Shown: positions 1-6,211, numbered from the stretch's first letter. The stretch: DNA of 6,211 nucleotides from Syntrophomonadaceae bacterium (GCA_007127255.1 SKZS01000083.1:1-6211), one strand, 5' to 3'. A program made the numbers and translations. The notes: generated from the letters alone by a model not told the origin.

Positions 1-1
1 C

Positions 2-79
2 GATGTAATGCACGTGCGCTGGCAGCCGCCGGCCATGGGAGATGATGATTTGCTTAATCTGCTTGATAAACTAAAATAA
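2..79 (+). CDS. fdrA: 3' end of an FdrA-like protein (partial, 5' end outside window)
   Basis: Only the last 25 codons are present, reading DVMHVRWQPPAMGDDDLLNL and then LDKLK before a TAA stop at 77-79. A short hydrophobic strand, then W-x-P-P, a Gly/Asp turn and a Leu-rich helix resembles, from memory, the extreme C-terminus of FdrA-family proteins, which are related to succinyl-CoA synthetases. The gene order supports this: FdrA is routinely encoded directly upstream of a DUF1116 protein, and the next gene, 22 bases downstream, is DUF1116. In E. coli the FdrA/YlbE/YlbF set is linked to oxamate carbamoyltransferase activity in allantoin catabolism. The reading frame is clear, but the family call rests on a short tail plus context, so another upstream gene product remains possible. 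Confidence 0.55.
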   Translation, partial: DVMHVRWQPPAMGDDDLLNLLDKLK

Positions 80-101
80 TTTACCGGAGGTGTTTTACCT
101 G

Positions 102-1403
102 ATGAGCAAAATTGATCAAGCTAACCAGGAAGCTGTCGAAAAAATGATGAAGTCAAGACCGGTTTGGGTTGATATTGGCAAGGCAAGAGATGTTATTCCC
201 GGTATGAAAGACAACCTGTTTCTTCATGCCGGACCGCCGATAACCTGGGATCGGATGAGCGGTCCTCTTAAAGGCGCAATCATCGGTGGATTGATATACG
301 AAGGAAAAGCAAAAGATGAAAGTGAAGCAGAAAAAATTGTCACTTCAGGCGATATAGAGTTTGCACCCTGCCACCACTATAACACGGTGGGGCCGATGGC
401 CGGTGTCACAACGCCTTCCCAGATGGTATTTATTGTTGAAGACCAGGAGTGGGGCGGCCTAACATTTTCTAACATGAATGAAGGCTACGGTAAAGTTCTT
501 CGCTATGGAGCTTATGACGATGAAGTATTAAACCGTCTACGCTGGCTCGACAATGTTTACGCTCCCTGCCTGAAGGAAGCGGTTAAACTGGCCAAAGGTG
601 TTGATATGAAATCAATTATTGCCCAGGCTTTGCACATGGGAGATGATGCTCATAACCGCAACCGGGCTACTACTTCTCTTTTTATTCGTACTATTGCTCC
701 CTTTATTGTCGAAACAGAATTTGGCAAGGAAAAAGATTATGACGCACCACGTCTTGATCTTTCCAATGTATCGGAATATTTCAAAGGAAATAAAGCCTCG
801 ATTGCTTCAGAAGTGCTGGCTTTTATGCACAGCAATGATCTAACTTCACTTAATTCTATTATGGCTGCCTGCAAAAGTATGGCCCTGGCAGCGCATGGCA
901 TTGAAAATTCGACCATAGTGACCACATTGGCTCGCAATGGAACTGATTTCGGAATCCGGGTAAGCAGTACCGGAGACAAATGGTTTACCGCTCCGGCTAA
1001 TGTCCCGGACGGGCTATTTTTCTCAGGCTTCAAATCTTCAGATGCAAATCGAGATATCGGTGACAGCGTTATCACCGAAACTGTAGGTGTAGGCGGTTTT
1101 GCCATGGCGGCTGCTCCGGCGATAGTCAATTTCATCGGCGGCACGCCGGCTGACGCTTTTGATGCTACCAATGAAATGTATGAAATTACCGTAGCAGAGA
1201 ATAACAACTTTAATATTCCTGCCATGGATTTCAAGGGAACACCTACCGGAATTGATGTGCGCAAGGTTGTAGAAAAAAATATCGTTCCACGCATTAACAC
1301 CGGTATCGCCCATAAAGAAGCTGGTATCGGACAGGTTGGAGCAGGTATTGTTAAACCGCCGATGGAGATGTTTATAGATGCCTTAAAAGAACTGGCGAAA
1401 TAA
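102..1403 (+). CDS. DUF1116 family protein (YlbE/AllG-like)
   Basis: This is a full-length 433-residue DUF1116 protein, close to the roughly 420 residues of E. coli YlbE. Family hallmarks are in order: LHAGPPI (41-47), PCHHYNTVGPMAG (89-101), NEGYGKVLRYGA (126-137) and LHMGDDAHNRN (177-187). The invariant-looking His, Cys, Asp and Asn residues suggest a catalytic or metal/phosphate site, but none is assigned here. There is no signal peptide or clear membrane segment, so it is probably cytoplasmic. In E. coli, YlbE acts with FdrA and YlbF as components of oxamate carbamoyltransferase, which forms carbamoyl phosphate; whether this copy uses the same substrate is unknown. I chose ATG at 102 because GGAGGTG at 86-92 lies nine bases upstream. 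An in-frame GTG at 90 would add four residues but overlaps that ribosome site. The YlbF (DUF2877) partner is not in the window. The gene probably belongs to one operon with the Mo hydroxylase genes, 56 bases downstream. Confidence 0.9.
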   Translation: MSKIDQANQEAVEKMMKSRPVWVDIGKARDVIPGMKDNLFLHAGPPITWDRMSGPLKGAIIGGLIYEGKAKDESEAEKIVTSGDIEFAPCHHYNTVGPMAGVTTPSQMVFIVEDQEWGGLTFSNMNEGYGKVLRYGAYDDEVLNRLRWLDNVYAPCLKEAVKLAKGVDMKSIIAQALHMGDDAHNRNRATTSLFIRTIAPFIVETEFGKEKDYDAPRLDLSNVSEYFKGNKASIASEVLAFMHSNDLTSLNSIMAACKSMALAAHGIENSTIVTTLARNGTDFGIRVSSTGDKWFTAPANVPDGLFFSGFKSSDANRDIGDSVITETVGVGGFAMAAAPAIVNFIGGTPADAFDATNEMYEITVAENNNFNIPAMDFKGTPTGIDVRKVVEKNIVPRINTGIAHKEAGIGQVGAGIVKPPMEMFIDALKELAK

Positions 1404-1459
1404 AACTTTAAAGTGCTGCCAGATCTATGCGATTCTTATCATGGAGGTGAAACGGAATA

Positions 1460-2290
1460 ATGCTGTCGTATGATTATGTGAAGTGCAATGATTTGCGCCT
1501 TGCATGCCAGGAACTGGAAGAAGGTGAACAGGTTTATCTTCTGGCCGGTGGAACAGATTTAATTGTTGGCATGCGCGGCGGAAAATTTTCAGCTAAGACG
1601 CTTGTGGATATTAAAGACGTGCCTGAGTTGAAAGTGCTTGAAGAAGATGACCGGGGCATAACCGTGGGGGCGGCAGTTACCTTAAATGAGGCGGTTGTAT
1701 TTGCTCCGATAAGGGATAATGTGCCTATCCTTGCTGAAGGCTGTCACAGTGTAGGCAGTTATTCAATCCGCAACAGGGCTACTATGGCCGGCAATATATG
1801 CAACGCTTCACCTGCAGCCGACACTGCCGCGCCGCTTTACTGTCTTGATGCACTGGTTAATATTAAAAGCTCAGAGGGTAGCAGATCGATGCCGATCAAG
1901 GATTTCTTTGCCGGTCCGGGCAAAACTGCTTTGAATAAAGGCGAGTTGGTTCAGTCTATACTTATTCCCAGGCCGTACCCGGAAGGAAAGGGAGTTTACT
2001 TAAAAGCATCAAGAACGGGTTCTGTTGACCTCGCTACGGTTGGTGTTGCCGTTCAGCGCTGGGGAGAAGAGGTTAAAATTGCCATTGGGGCTGTAGCTGC
2101 CACTCCGGTCAGGGCTTTTTCGGTTGAAAAAGCTATTAATGAAAAGGGTGAGAAAAACTATGCGGATGCAGCCAGGCTGGTTCATGATGACATTTCACCG
2201 ATTACAGACTTGCGTGGCTCCCGAGAATACCGTTACCATATGGTCGAAGTTCTGGTCCGGCGTGGCCTGGAACAAACACTGGGGGTGTAA
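1460..2290 (+). CDS. Molybdenum hydroxylase FAD-binding subunit (XdhB/CoxM family)
   Basis: This 276-residue protein is the medium subunit of a xanthine dehydrogenase-family enzyme and carries electrons from the iron-sulfur subunit to FAD and then to the final acceptor. The first FAD pyrophosphate-binding loop is LLAGGTDLIVGMR (27-39). The second is RNRATMAGNICNASPAADT (104-122), equivalent to the family TIGGN...SPxxD motif. The C-terminal part, from about residue 170, matches the CO dehydrogenase flavoprotein C-terminal domain, including SRTGSVDLATVGVAV and the IGAVAATPVRA strand. Length is normal, and the extra [4Fe-4S] loop of 4-hydroxybenzoyl-CoA reductase is not evident. ATG at 1460 follows GGAGGTGA (1443-1450) by nine bases. 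The stop is two bases before the next start, so translation is probably coupled. The natural electron acceptor cannot be told from the sequence. Confidence 0.93.
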   Translation: MLSYDYVKCNDLRLACQELEEGEQVYLLAGGTDLIVGMRGGKFSAKTLVDIKDVPELKVLEEDDRGITVGAAVTLNEAVVFAPIRDNVPILAEGCHSVGSYSIRNRATMAGNICNASPAADTAAPLYCLDALVNIKSSEGSRSMPIKDFFAGPGKTALNKGELVQSILIPRPYPEGKGVYLKASRTGSVDLATVGVAVQRWGEEVKIAIGAVAATPVRAFSVEKAINEKGEKNYADAARLVHDDISPITDLRGSREYRYHMVEVLVRRGLEQTLGV

Positions 2291-2292
2291 AA

Positions 2293-2763
2293 ATGACAGA
2301 AAAACTCGTCATTAATTTTACAGTTAACGGAGAGAAAGAAGAAAAGGAAGTAATTATCGGACAAACTCTCCTTAAGTTTATCAGGGATGAACTGCATTTA
2401 ACCGGAACAAAAGAGGGCTGTGAAATTGGAGAATGCGGTGCCTGTGTTGTTCTTTTGGATGGCAAGCCGGTTAATTCCTGCCTGATTTTAGGCGTTGAAT
2501 TGGACGGAAAAGATCTGATTACCATTGAAGGTTTATCTAAAAACGGTGAGCTTGATCGTGTCCAAAAAGCTTTCATAGACCATGCCGCTTTCCAGTGCGG
2601 TTACTGCACGCCGGGCATGATTTTAGCTGCCCGGGCTCTTCTCGACCGCAAGCCGAATCCGACTGATGAAGATATTAATGAAGCTTTAAGCGGTAACCTC
2701 TGCCGCTGCGGAGCTTACCAGGAAATCAGGGAGGCAGTAAAGGCCTCTGCAGAAAAAAAATAG
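2293..2763 (+). CDS. Molybdenum hydroxylase [2Fe-2S] subunit (XdhC/CoxS family)
   Basis: This 156-residue small subunit holds two [2Fe-2S] clusters. The N-terminal plant-ferredoxin-like domain supplies C43, C48, C51 and C63 (GCEIGECGAC plus NSC). The C-terminal four-helix domain supplies C102, C105, C137 and C139 (QCGYCTPGM and LCRCGAY). Q101, just before C102, is the residue that usually contacts the molybdopterin cofactor in this family. All eight ligands are present, so both clusters should form and relay electrons from molybdenum to FAD. The last residues are Lys-rich and there is no export signal, so the complex is probably cytoplasmic. ATG at 2293 is served by GGGGGTG (2281-2287), which lies within the end of the FAD-subunit gene, five bases from the start. 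This points to translational coupling. The family assignment is firm; the substrate is set by the next subunit. Confidence 0.96.
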   Translation: MTEKLVINFTVNGEKEEKEVIIGQTLLKFIRDELHLTGTKEGCEIGECGACVVLLDGKPVNSCLILGVELDGKDLITIEGLSKNGELDRVQKAFIDHAAFQCGYCTPGMILAARALLDRKPNPTDEDINEALSGNLCRCGAYQEIREAVKASAEKK

Positions 2764-2778
2764 GAAAGGAGGATCACA

Positions 2779-5088
2779 ATGGCTGATTTAAAGACTGTAG
2801 GAACATCGGTGCCGCGAAAAGATGCTATCGAAAAAGTAACCGGAAGTGCAGAGTTTATTGAAGATCGTTATATGGGCCCCATGCTTTATGCCAAAATGAA
2901 AAAAAGCACGGTAGCCCACGGTAAAATTAAAAACATCGATACAACCAGGGCTTTAAAACATCCCGGAGTAAAAGCAGTTCTGACCGGAAAAGAATATCCA
3001 AACAGGATTGGATTATACTTAATTGATCGAACCTTTCTTGCTGTTGATAAAGTGCGCTTTTGGGGAGAACCGGTAGCAGTAGTTGCTGCTGTAACGGAAA
3101 AAGCGGCAGCAGAAGCTGTAGATTTAATCGAAGTAGAATATGAAGAGTTACCCGGTGTATTTGATCCGCGTGAAGGAATGAAACCTGATGCGCCAATAAT
3201 TCATGAAGATCTGGCTAATTATGAAATTGTACCGATATTTTACCCTGAGAAGGGCACAAATATCGCCAATCATTTTAAAGTACGTAAAGGCGATATTGAT
3301 AAAGGCTTCGCAGAAGCAGATAAAATTATTGAGCGGGATTACTATGTGCCCCAGATGCAGCATGTGCCGATCGAAACCCATAAGGCTGCCGTGCAGTGGA
3401 GTCTTGACGGAAAACTGACGGTCTGGAGTACCGCCCAGTCGCCAAATGTTGTGCGTCAGCTGCTTGCCAAGTCACTGGACATGCCGATGCATAAGATCAG
3501 GGTTATATCAAGCTATATCGGAGGTGGATTTGGCTGTAAAGCCGGTGCGTCCATTGAAGGCTTGCTGGTGCCTATTGCCCAAAAATTCCCCGGTCATATC
3601 GTTCGGATCGTTTTTAACAGGGAAGAAGACATGCAGGGCACCTTTACCAGGCAGGCCCTTTACTCGAAGCTTAAAACAGGCGTAAAAAAAGACGGTCGCA
3701 TTACAGCCCTGCAGTATGAAATGGTTTGGGATGGCGGCGCTTATACTGAATACGGTGTCAATATTGTCCGCGCTGCCGGTTACAGTTCTACGGGAGCATA
3801 TGATATACCGAATGTTAAAACAGATTCCTACTGTGTATATACAAACAACTCTATCGGCGGCCCTGTCCGCGGTTTCGGTATGTGTGAAATGCAGTGGGGG
3901 ATAGAACGCCAGTTAGAGGAAATTGCCAGAGAGCTGGGTATGGATCCCCTCGAAGTGCGCCTGATTAATGGAATGAAAAAAGGTTCAACCACTGCCTCCG
4001 GTCAGGTTATCCATGACCTGGATTATGATAAATGCCTTAAAGTCGTAGCCGATAAAATCGGCTGGGGGAAAAAAGAAGAAAGCAGGGATGGAAAATACCG
4101 CGGCAAGGGCATTGCCGGTTTGGTTAAATGCCCCGCACAGCCCAGTAACGCTGCCTCATCGGCCATGATACGCATCAATGAAGACGGAACTGCCCATGTA
4201 ATGATTGGCGCTACAGAAATGGGCCAGGGTATGTTGACGGCGATCAGTCAGATTGCCTCTGAAGCCCTGCATATACCTGTAGATAAAATTGACATCAAGG
4301 TTCCCGATACCGATTTTACTCCATACGAATGGCAGAGCGTCGGCAGCAGGATTACCTATACATGCGGCACTTCGGTCAAACGGGCTGCTGAAGACGCCCT
4401 CGGTCAGATTTACCGGGTTGCCGCAGATCTTCTCGAAACGCCCCAGGAGGATCTTTCCTTCGACGGGAAAAAAGTATTTTCCGCAAAAAACCCTGATCTA
4501 ACTGCAACTATCAGGGAAGTGGCCGACAGCTGTAAAAAATGTACCGGTGAAGGAATTGCCGGTCCCATTATTGGCAGGGGTTCGTTTGTCCCGACCAATA
4601 TGACTAACCTTGATCCGGAAACCGGACAGGGCAACCCCGGCCTTTTCTACTGTTTTGGAGCTACAGGGGTGGAAGTAGAGGTTGATCCTGAAACAGGAGT
4701 TGTAAAAATCCTGCAGCTGGCCTGCTCGATTGATGCCGGCAAGGCTGTCAACCCTCAACTTTGCACCGCCCAGCTGCACGGCGGTACAATTATGGGGCTT
4801 TCTACAGCGCTGTATGAAGAAGTGCGTTTTGACAAGGGAATCATGCTGAACCGCAACTTCACAGATTACAAGATTGCTACAATAGACAACACTCCGCATA
4901 TGGATAGCTTTATTGTTGAAACGCCGGAAACAAATGGCCCATACGGGGCAAGAGGGATTGGAGAGCAGCCTATGATTGGCGTTGCTCCGGCGATTGCCAA
5001 TGCGGTAAGTGATGCCCTGGGTGTTGATTTTAATACTTTTCCCTTAACACCGGAAAGAGTATGGCAGGCCATAAAAAATAAAAAGTAA
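2779..5088 (+). CDS. Molybdenum hydroxylase large (molybdopterin-binding, catalytic) subunit, xanthine dehydrogenase family; substrate unknown
   Basis: This 769-residue protein is the catalytic subunit. The N-terminal aldehyde oxidase/xanthine dehydrogenase a/b hammerhead domain spans roughly residues 15-130 and the molybdopterin-binding domains about 140-760. Visible active-site elements are WSTAQSP with Q220 (equivalent to the Gln near the Mo oxo group), the GGGFGCK loop (248-254), PVRGFG with R364 (equivalent to the substrate-side Arg of xanthine dehydrogenase), MGQG (481-484), SVGSRITYTCG (520-530) and the GIGEQP motif whose E729 is the expected catalytic base. It has RGFG where CO dehydrogenase has the RCSFR cysteine motif, so a CO dehydrogenase label would be wrong. 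The residue after the GGGFGCK loop is A255, where classic xanthine dehydrogenases have Glu, so a strict xanthine call is not supported either. A substituted purine, other N-heterocycle or aldehyde is possible. AAAGGAGG (2765-2772) lies six bases before ATG at 2779. There is no in-frame TGA, so selenium, if used, would be in the cofactor and not selenocysteine. Confidence 0.95.
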   Translation: MADLKTVGTSVPRKDAIEKVTGSAEFIEDRYMGPMLYAKMKKSTVAHGKIKNIDTTRALKHPGVKAVLTGKEYPNRIGLYLIDRTFLAVDKVRFWGEPVAVVAAVTEKAAAEAVDLIEVEYEELPGVFDPREGMKPDAPIIHEDLANYEIVPIFYPEKGTNIANHFKVRKGDIDKGFAEADKIIERDYYVPQMQHVPIETHKAAVQWSLDGKLTVWSTAQSPNVVRQLLAKSLDMPMHKIRVISSYIGGGFGCKAGASIEGLLVPIAQKFPGHIVRIVFNREEDMQGTFTRQALYSKLKTGVKKDGRITALQYEMVWDGGAYTEYGVNIVRAAGYSSTGAYDIPNVKTDSYCVYTNNSIGGPVRGFGMCEMQWGIERQLEEIARELGMDPLEVRLINGMKKGSTTASGQVIHDLDYDKCLKVVADKIGWGKKEESRDGKYRGKGIAGLVKCPAQPSNAASSAMIRINEDGTAHVMIGATEMGQGMLTAISQIASEALHIPVDKIDIKVPDTDFTPYEWQSVGSRITYTCGTSVKRAAEDALGQIYRVAADLLETPQEDLSFDGKKVFSAKNPDLTATIREVADSCKKCTGEGIAGPIIGRGSFVPTNMTNLDPETGQGNPGLFYCFGATGVEVEVDPETGVVKILQLACSIDAGKAVNPQLCTAQLHGGTIMGLSTALYEEVRFDKGIMLNRNFTDYKIATIDNTPHMDSFIVETPETNGPYGARGIGEQPMIGVAPAIANAVSDALGVDFNTFPLTPERVWQAIKNKK

Positions 5089-5107
5089 CTGTTTTATACT
5101 ACAGCAG

Positions 5108-5117
5108 CTGTATACAG
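5108..5117. repeat. Perfect 10-base palindrome CTGTATACAG in the gap before yqeB
   Basis: CTGTATACAG is its own reverse complement. It overlaps a second small inverted repeat, TACAG(5100-5104)-CAG-CTGTA(5108-5112), and is flanked by ACTGT (5088-5092) and ACAGT (5114-5118), which could close a larger bulged stem. It could be a small protein-binding site or part of an RNA structure just after the large-subunit stop codon. A 10-base palindrome can arise by chance, and I see no second copy in the window, so a role is only a possibility. Confidence 0.35.
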
Positions 5118-5126
5118 TAATAATGA

Positions 5127-5152
5127 CGGGGGTGCGTTTGAACGTGCCCCCG
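5127..5152 (+). other. Strong GC-rich stem-loop without a T tract, between the large subunit gene and yqeB
   Basis: CGGGGGTGCG (5127-5136) pairs with CGTGCCCCCG (5143-5152) around a TTTGAA loop. This gives a ten-pair stem with two adjacent G-U wobbles. The bases that follow, ATCTGTTAAAG, contain no run of T, so it does not fit a canonical Rho-independent terminator. It lies 38 bases after the large-subunit stop and 26 bases before the yqeB start. Plausible roles are partial termination, or protection of the 3' end of the enzyme mRNA so that the three structural genes are expressed above yqeB. The structure is read directly from the sequence; the role is inferred. Confidence 0.6.
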
Positions 5153-5178
5153 ATCTGTTAAAGTGAGTTGATTGCCGC

Positions 5179-5979
5179 TTGATTCCAAAAATTGTAGTGA
5201 TCCGGGGAGCCGGTGACCTGGCTACCGGGGTAGCCAGCCGCCTCTGGAACTCCGGCTTTTCAGTGGTTATGCTGGAACTGCCCAGACCTTTGGTTGTGCG
5301 CAGAACGGTTTCTTTTGCGACAGCAATCTATGAAGGAAGTATTGTTGTTGAAGGTACCAGGGCAGAGCATTGCCCGGACCCTGGTAATATAAAAAAGATG
5401 CTTGAAAAACGGGTAGTGCCGGTTTTAAAAGATCCGGATGCCGAAATGATCGTTTTTTTGAAACCTCATATTTTGATCGACGCCATCATGGCTAAAAAGC
5501 AGACGTCTACAAATATAATGCATGCCGATCTGGTCATCGGTTTAGGCCCGGGCTTTAGAGCAGGCGAAGATGTTCATGCCGTAGTAGAGACTAAAAGAGG
5601 TCATCACCTGGGAAGGGTTTATTACCGGGGTTCGGCGGCTAAAGATACTTCTGAACCGGGTATAATACAGGGTTACGGAAAAGAGAGGCTGCTTCGCGCT
5701 CCTGCCGAAGGCATATTTAAACCTTATAAAAAAATCGGTGATATTGTCAAAGTGGGAGATATTGTTGCAGCTGTTGATCGTTTTGCAATTCGCGCGCAAA
5801 TTAATGGTTTAATTCGCGGTATGTTATATGATGATATTAAAGTAACTGCAGGCATGAAGGTGGGCGACATAGATCCTAGAGGAGAAACTGTAAACTATCA
5901 CTGTATTTCGGACAAGGCCCGTGCTGTAGGCGGCGGGGTTTTAGAGGCAATCTTAAACCGTTATTTTAAAAGTTTTTAG
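5179..5979 (+). CDS. yqeB: YqeB-type selenium-dependent molybdenum hydroxylase accessory protein (EF2563 family)
   Basis: This 266-residue protein matches the YqeB/EF2563 family, accessory factors found with selenium-dependent molybdenum hydroxylases. Seen are an N-terminal Rossmann-like strand-loop RGAGDLATG (9-17), the conserved block LPRPLVVRRTVSFA (34-47), IGLGPGF (120-126), a biotinyl/lipoyl-like barrel from about residue 172 (LRAPAEGIF, GDIVKVGDIVAAV), and the C-terminal signature GDIDPRG (229-235) followed by ISDKARAVGGGVLEAIL. The exact biochemical step is not known; a role in cofactor maturation or insertion is the accepted inference. It starts with TTG at 5179. An in-frame TGA at 5164-5166 limits extension, and the next ATG (residue 31) would remove the glycine-rich loop. 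The ribosome site is weak (AAGTGAG, 5161-5167, eleven bases away), consistent with low expression. It lies 90 bases after the enzyme genes and is probably cotranscribed in part. Its presence suggests that the upstream enzyme carries the labile-selenium type of molybdenum centre. Confidence 0.9.
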   Translation: MIPKIVVIRGAGDLATGVASRLWNSGFSVVMLELPRPLVVRRTVSFATAIYEGSIVVEGTRAEHCPDPGNIKKMLEKRVVPVLKDPDAEMIVFLKPHILIDAIMAKKQTSTNIMHADLVIGLGPGFRAGEDVHAVVETKRGHHLGRVYYRGSAAKDTSEPGIIQGYGKERLLRAPAEGIFKPYKKIGDIVKVGDIVAAVDRFAIRAQINGLIRGMLYDDIKVTAGMKVGDIDPRGETVNYHCISDKARAVGGGVLEAILNRYFKSF

Positions 5980-5993
5980 CAGTATGCTATAAT
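5965..5993 (+). promoter_or_regulatory. Predicted sigma-A-type promoter with extended -10
   Basis: TTTAAA (5965-5970) matches four of six bases of the -35 consensus TTGACA. After a 17-base spacer comes TATAAT (5988-5993), a perfect -10, preceded by TG at the extended -10 position (TGCTATAAT, 5985-5993). Transcription would start near 6000, leaving a leader of about 35 bases before the next gene. The -35 lies inside the last codons of yqeB. This suggests that the downstream gene has its own promoter and is not only read through from the Mo hydroxylase operon. Confidence 0.65.
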
Positions 5994-6034
5994 TTATATA
6001 GGAATTCAGGCTATGCTGTCATGGAGGAATTATG

Positions 6035-6211
6035 ATGAGCCATAAAGAACAGGCCTTTAAAAATGAAGTCATGGATTATTGCTACTGCTTTAAATGTAAT
6101 AAAATAAAAGAAAGCAAAGATCTTGTAATAACTGATCAGGGCCTCCAATGTCTCCAGTGTAAGGGATACGATTTAGGTGAAGCGGGCTGGGTTGCCTGCC
6201 CATACAATAAA
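6035..6211 (+). CDS. Small Cys-rich protein with a zinc-ribbon pattern (partial, 3' end outside window)
   Basis: The frame is open from ATG 6035 to the window end, giving 59 residues with no stop. I do not recognise the family. Two CxxC pairs, C18-x2-C21 and C39-x2-C42, separated by 17 residues, form a typical zinc-ribbon layout. An extra C16 and a C55-P near the cut end could add further metal ligands. The N-terminus is charged (SHKEQAFKNEV), with no signal peptide. GGAGG (6023-6027) is seven bases before this ATG; an ATG directly upstream at 6032 is possible but only four bases from the site. It has its own predicted promoter, so it may not belong functionally to the Mo hydroxylase operon. 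Alternatives to a zinc-binding protein are an iron-sulfur or other metal-binding protein. Confidence 0.7.
   Translation, partial: MSHKEQAFKNEVMDYCYCFKCNKIKESKDLVITDQGLQCLQCKGYDLGEAGWVACPYNK

Noticed and set aside
34..47. 14-base identity CATGGGAGATGATG with 635-648
   Set aside because: Both copies encode Met-Gly-Asp-Asp in coding sequence, and the similarity ends at once on both sides; most likely coincidence.
90..101. GTG at 90 as the start of the DUF1116 gene
   Set aside because: It would begin inside the GGAGG ribosome site (86-90). ATG at 102 is well spaced from that site.
737..1300. 187-residue open frame on the minus strand inside the DUF1116 gene
   Set aside because: It lies wholly opposite a gene with clear family motifs, its translation has low-complexity Ser/Ala/Leu composition with no recognisable domain, and no good ribosome site precedes it.
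1404..1459. Possible promoter or terminator in the 56-base gap before the FAD subunit gene
   Set aside because: No convincing -35/-10 pair or stem with T tract is seen, only the ribosome site; cotranscription is the simpler reading.
1769..1825. TMAGN instead of TIGGN in the second FAD motif of the medium subunit
   Set aside because: This looks like ordinary variation within the family, and the glycine, asparagine and SPxxD positions are kept.
4498..4899. 133-residue minus-strand open frame inside the large subunit gene
   Set aside because: It is antisense to the conserved molybdopterin-binding region and has no motif or start signal of its own, so it is a shadow of the real gene.
5095..5100. 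TATACT as a possible -10 box for a yqeB promoter
   Set aside because: No acceptable -35 lies 16-18 bases upstream, and the hairpin and palindromes lie between it and the gene; support is too weak.

Overview
The window reads as part of a catabolic operon on the + strand of an anaerobic, probably Gram-positive (Firmicutes/Clostridia-like) bacterium. The organism call is an inference. It rests on moderate GC content, strong purine-rich ribosome binding sites such as AAAGGAGG and GGAGGTGA, a TTG start, and a YqeB-type accessory gene, a family best known from anaerobes with selenium-dependent molybdenum hydroxylases. The sequence itself does not prove a genus.

Layout: (1) bases 2-79 are the last codons of an upstream gene, most likely fdrA. 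(2) 102-1403 is a DUF1116 (YlbE/AllG-like) protein, normally the partner of FdrA. (3) 1460-2290, 2293-2763 and 2779-5088 encode the three subunits of a molybdenum hydroxylase of the xanthine dehydrogenase family, in the order FAD subunit, 2x[2Fe-2S] subunit, molybdopterin subunit. (4) 5089-5178 is a short gap holding a perfect 10-base palindrome and a strong GC-rich hairpin with no T tract. (5) 5179-5979 is yqeB, an accessory factor of the selenium-dependent molybdenum hydroxylase system. (6) A good sigma-A-type promoter overlaps the 3' end of yqeB and precedes a new gene, cut by the window end, that encodes a small Cys-rich protein with a zinc-ribbon pattern.

How the genes may work together: the three-subunit enzyme should hydroxylate a carbon (usually in an N-heterocycle or aldehyde), passing electrons Mo -> two [2Fe-2S] clusters -> FAD -> acceptor. 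YqeB probably helps mature or insert the cofactor, possibly the labile-selenium form. FdrA and DUF1116 relatives in E. coli take part in oxamate carbamoyltransferase activity at the end of anaerobic allantoin breakdown, where carbamoyl phosphate is formed and can be used to make ATP. The combination suggests a purine-like or other N-heterocycle degradation route that recovers energy as carbamoyl phosphate. The substrate cannot be read from the sequence: the large subunit lacks the CO dehydrogenase cysteine motif and also lacks the glutamate that follows the GGGFGGK loop in classic xanthine dehydrogenase.
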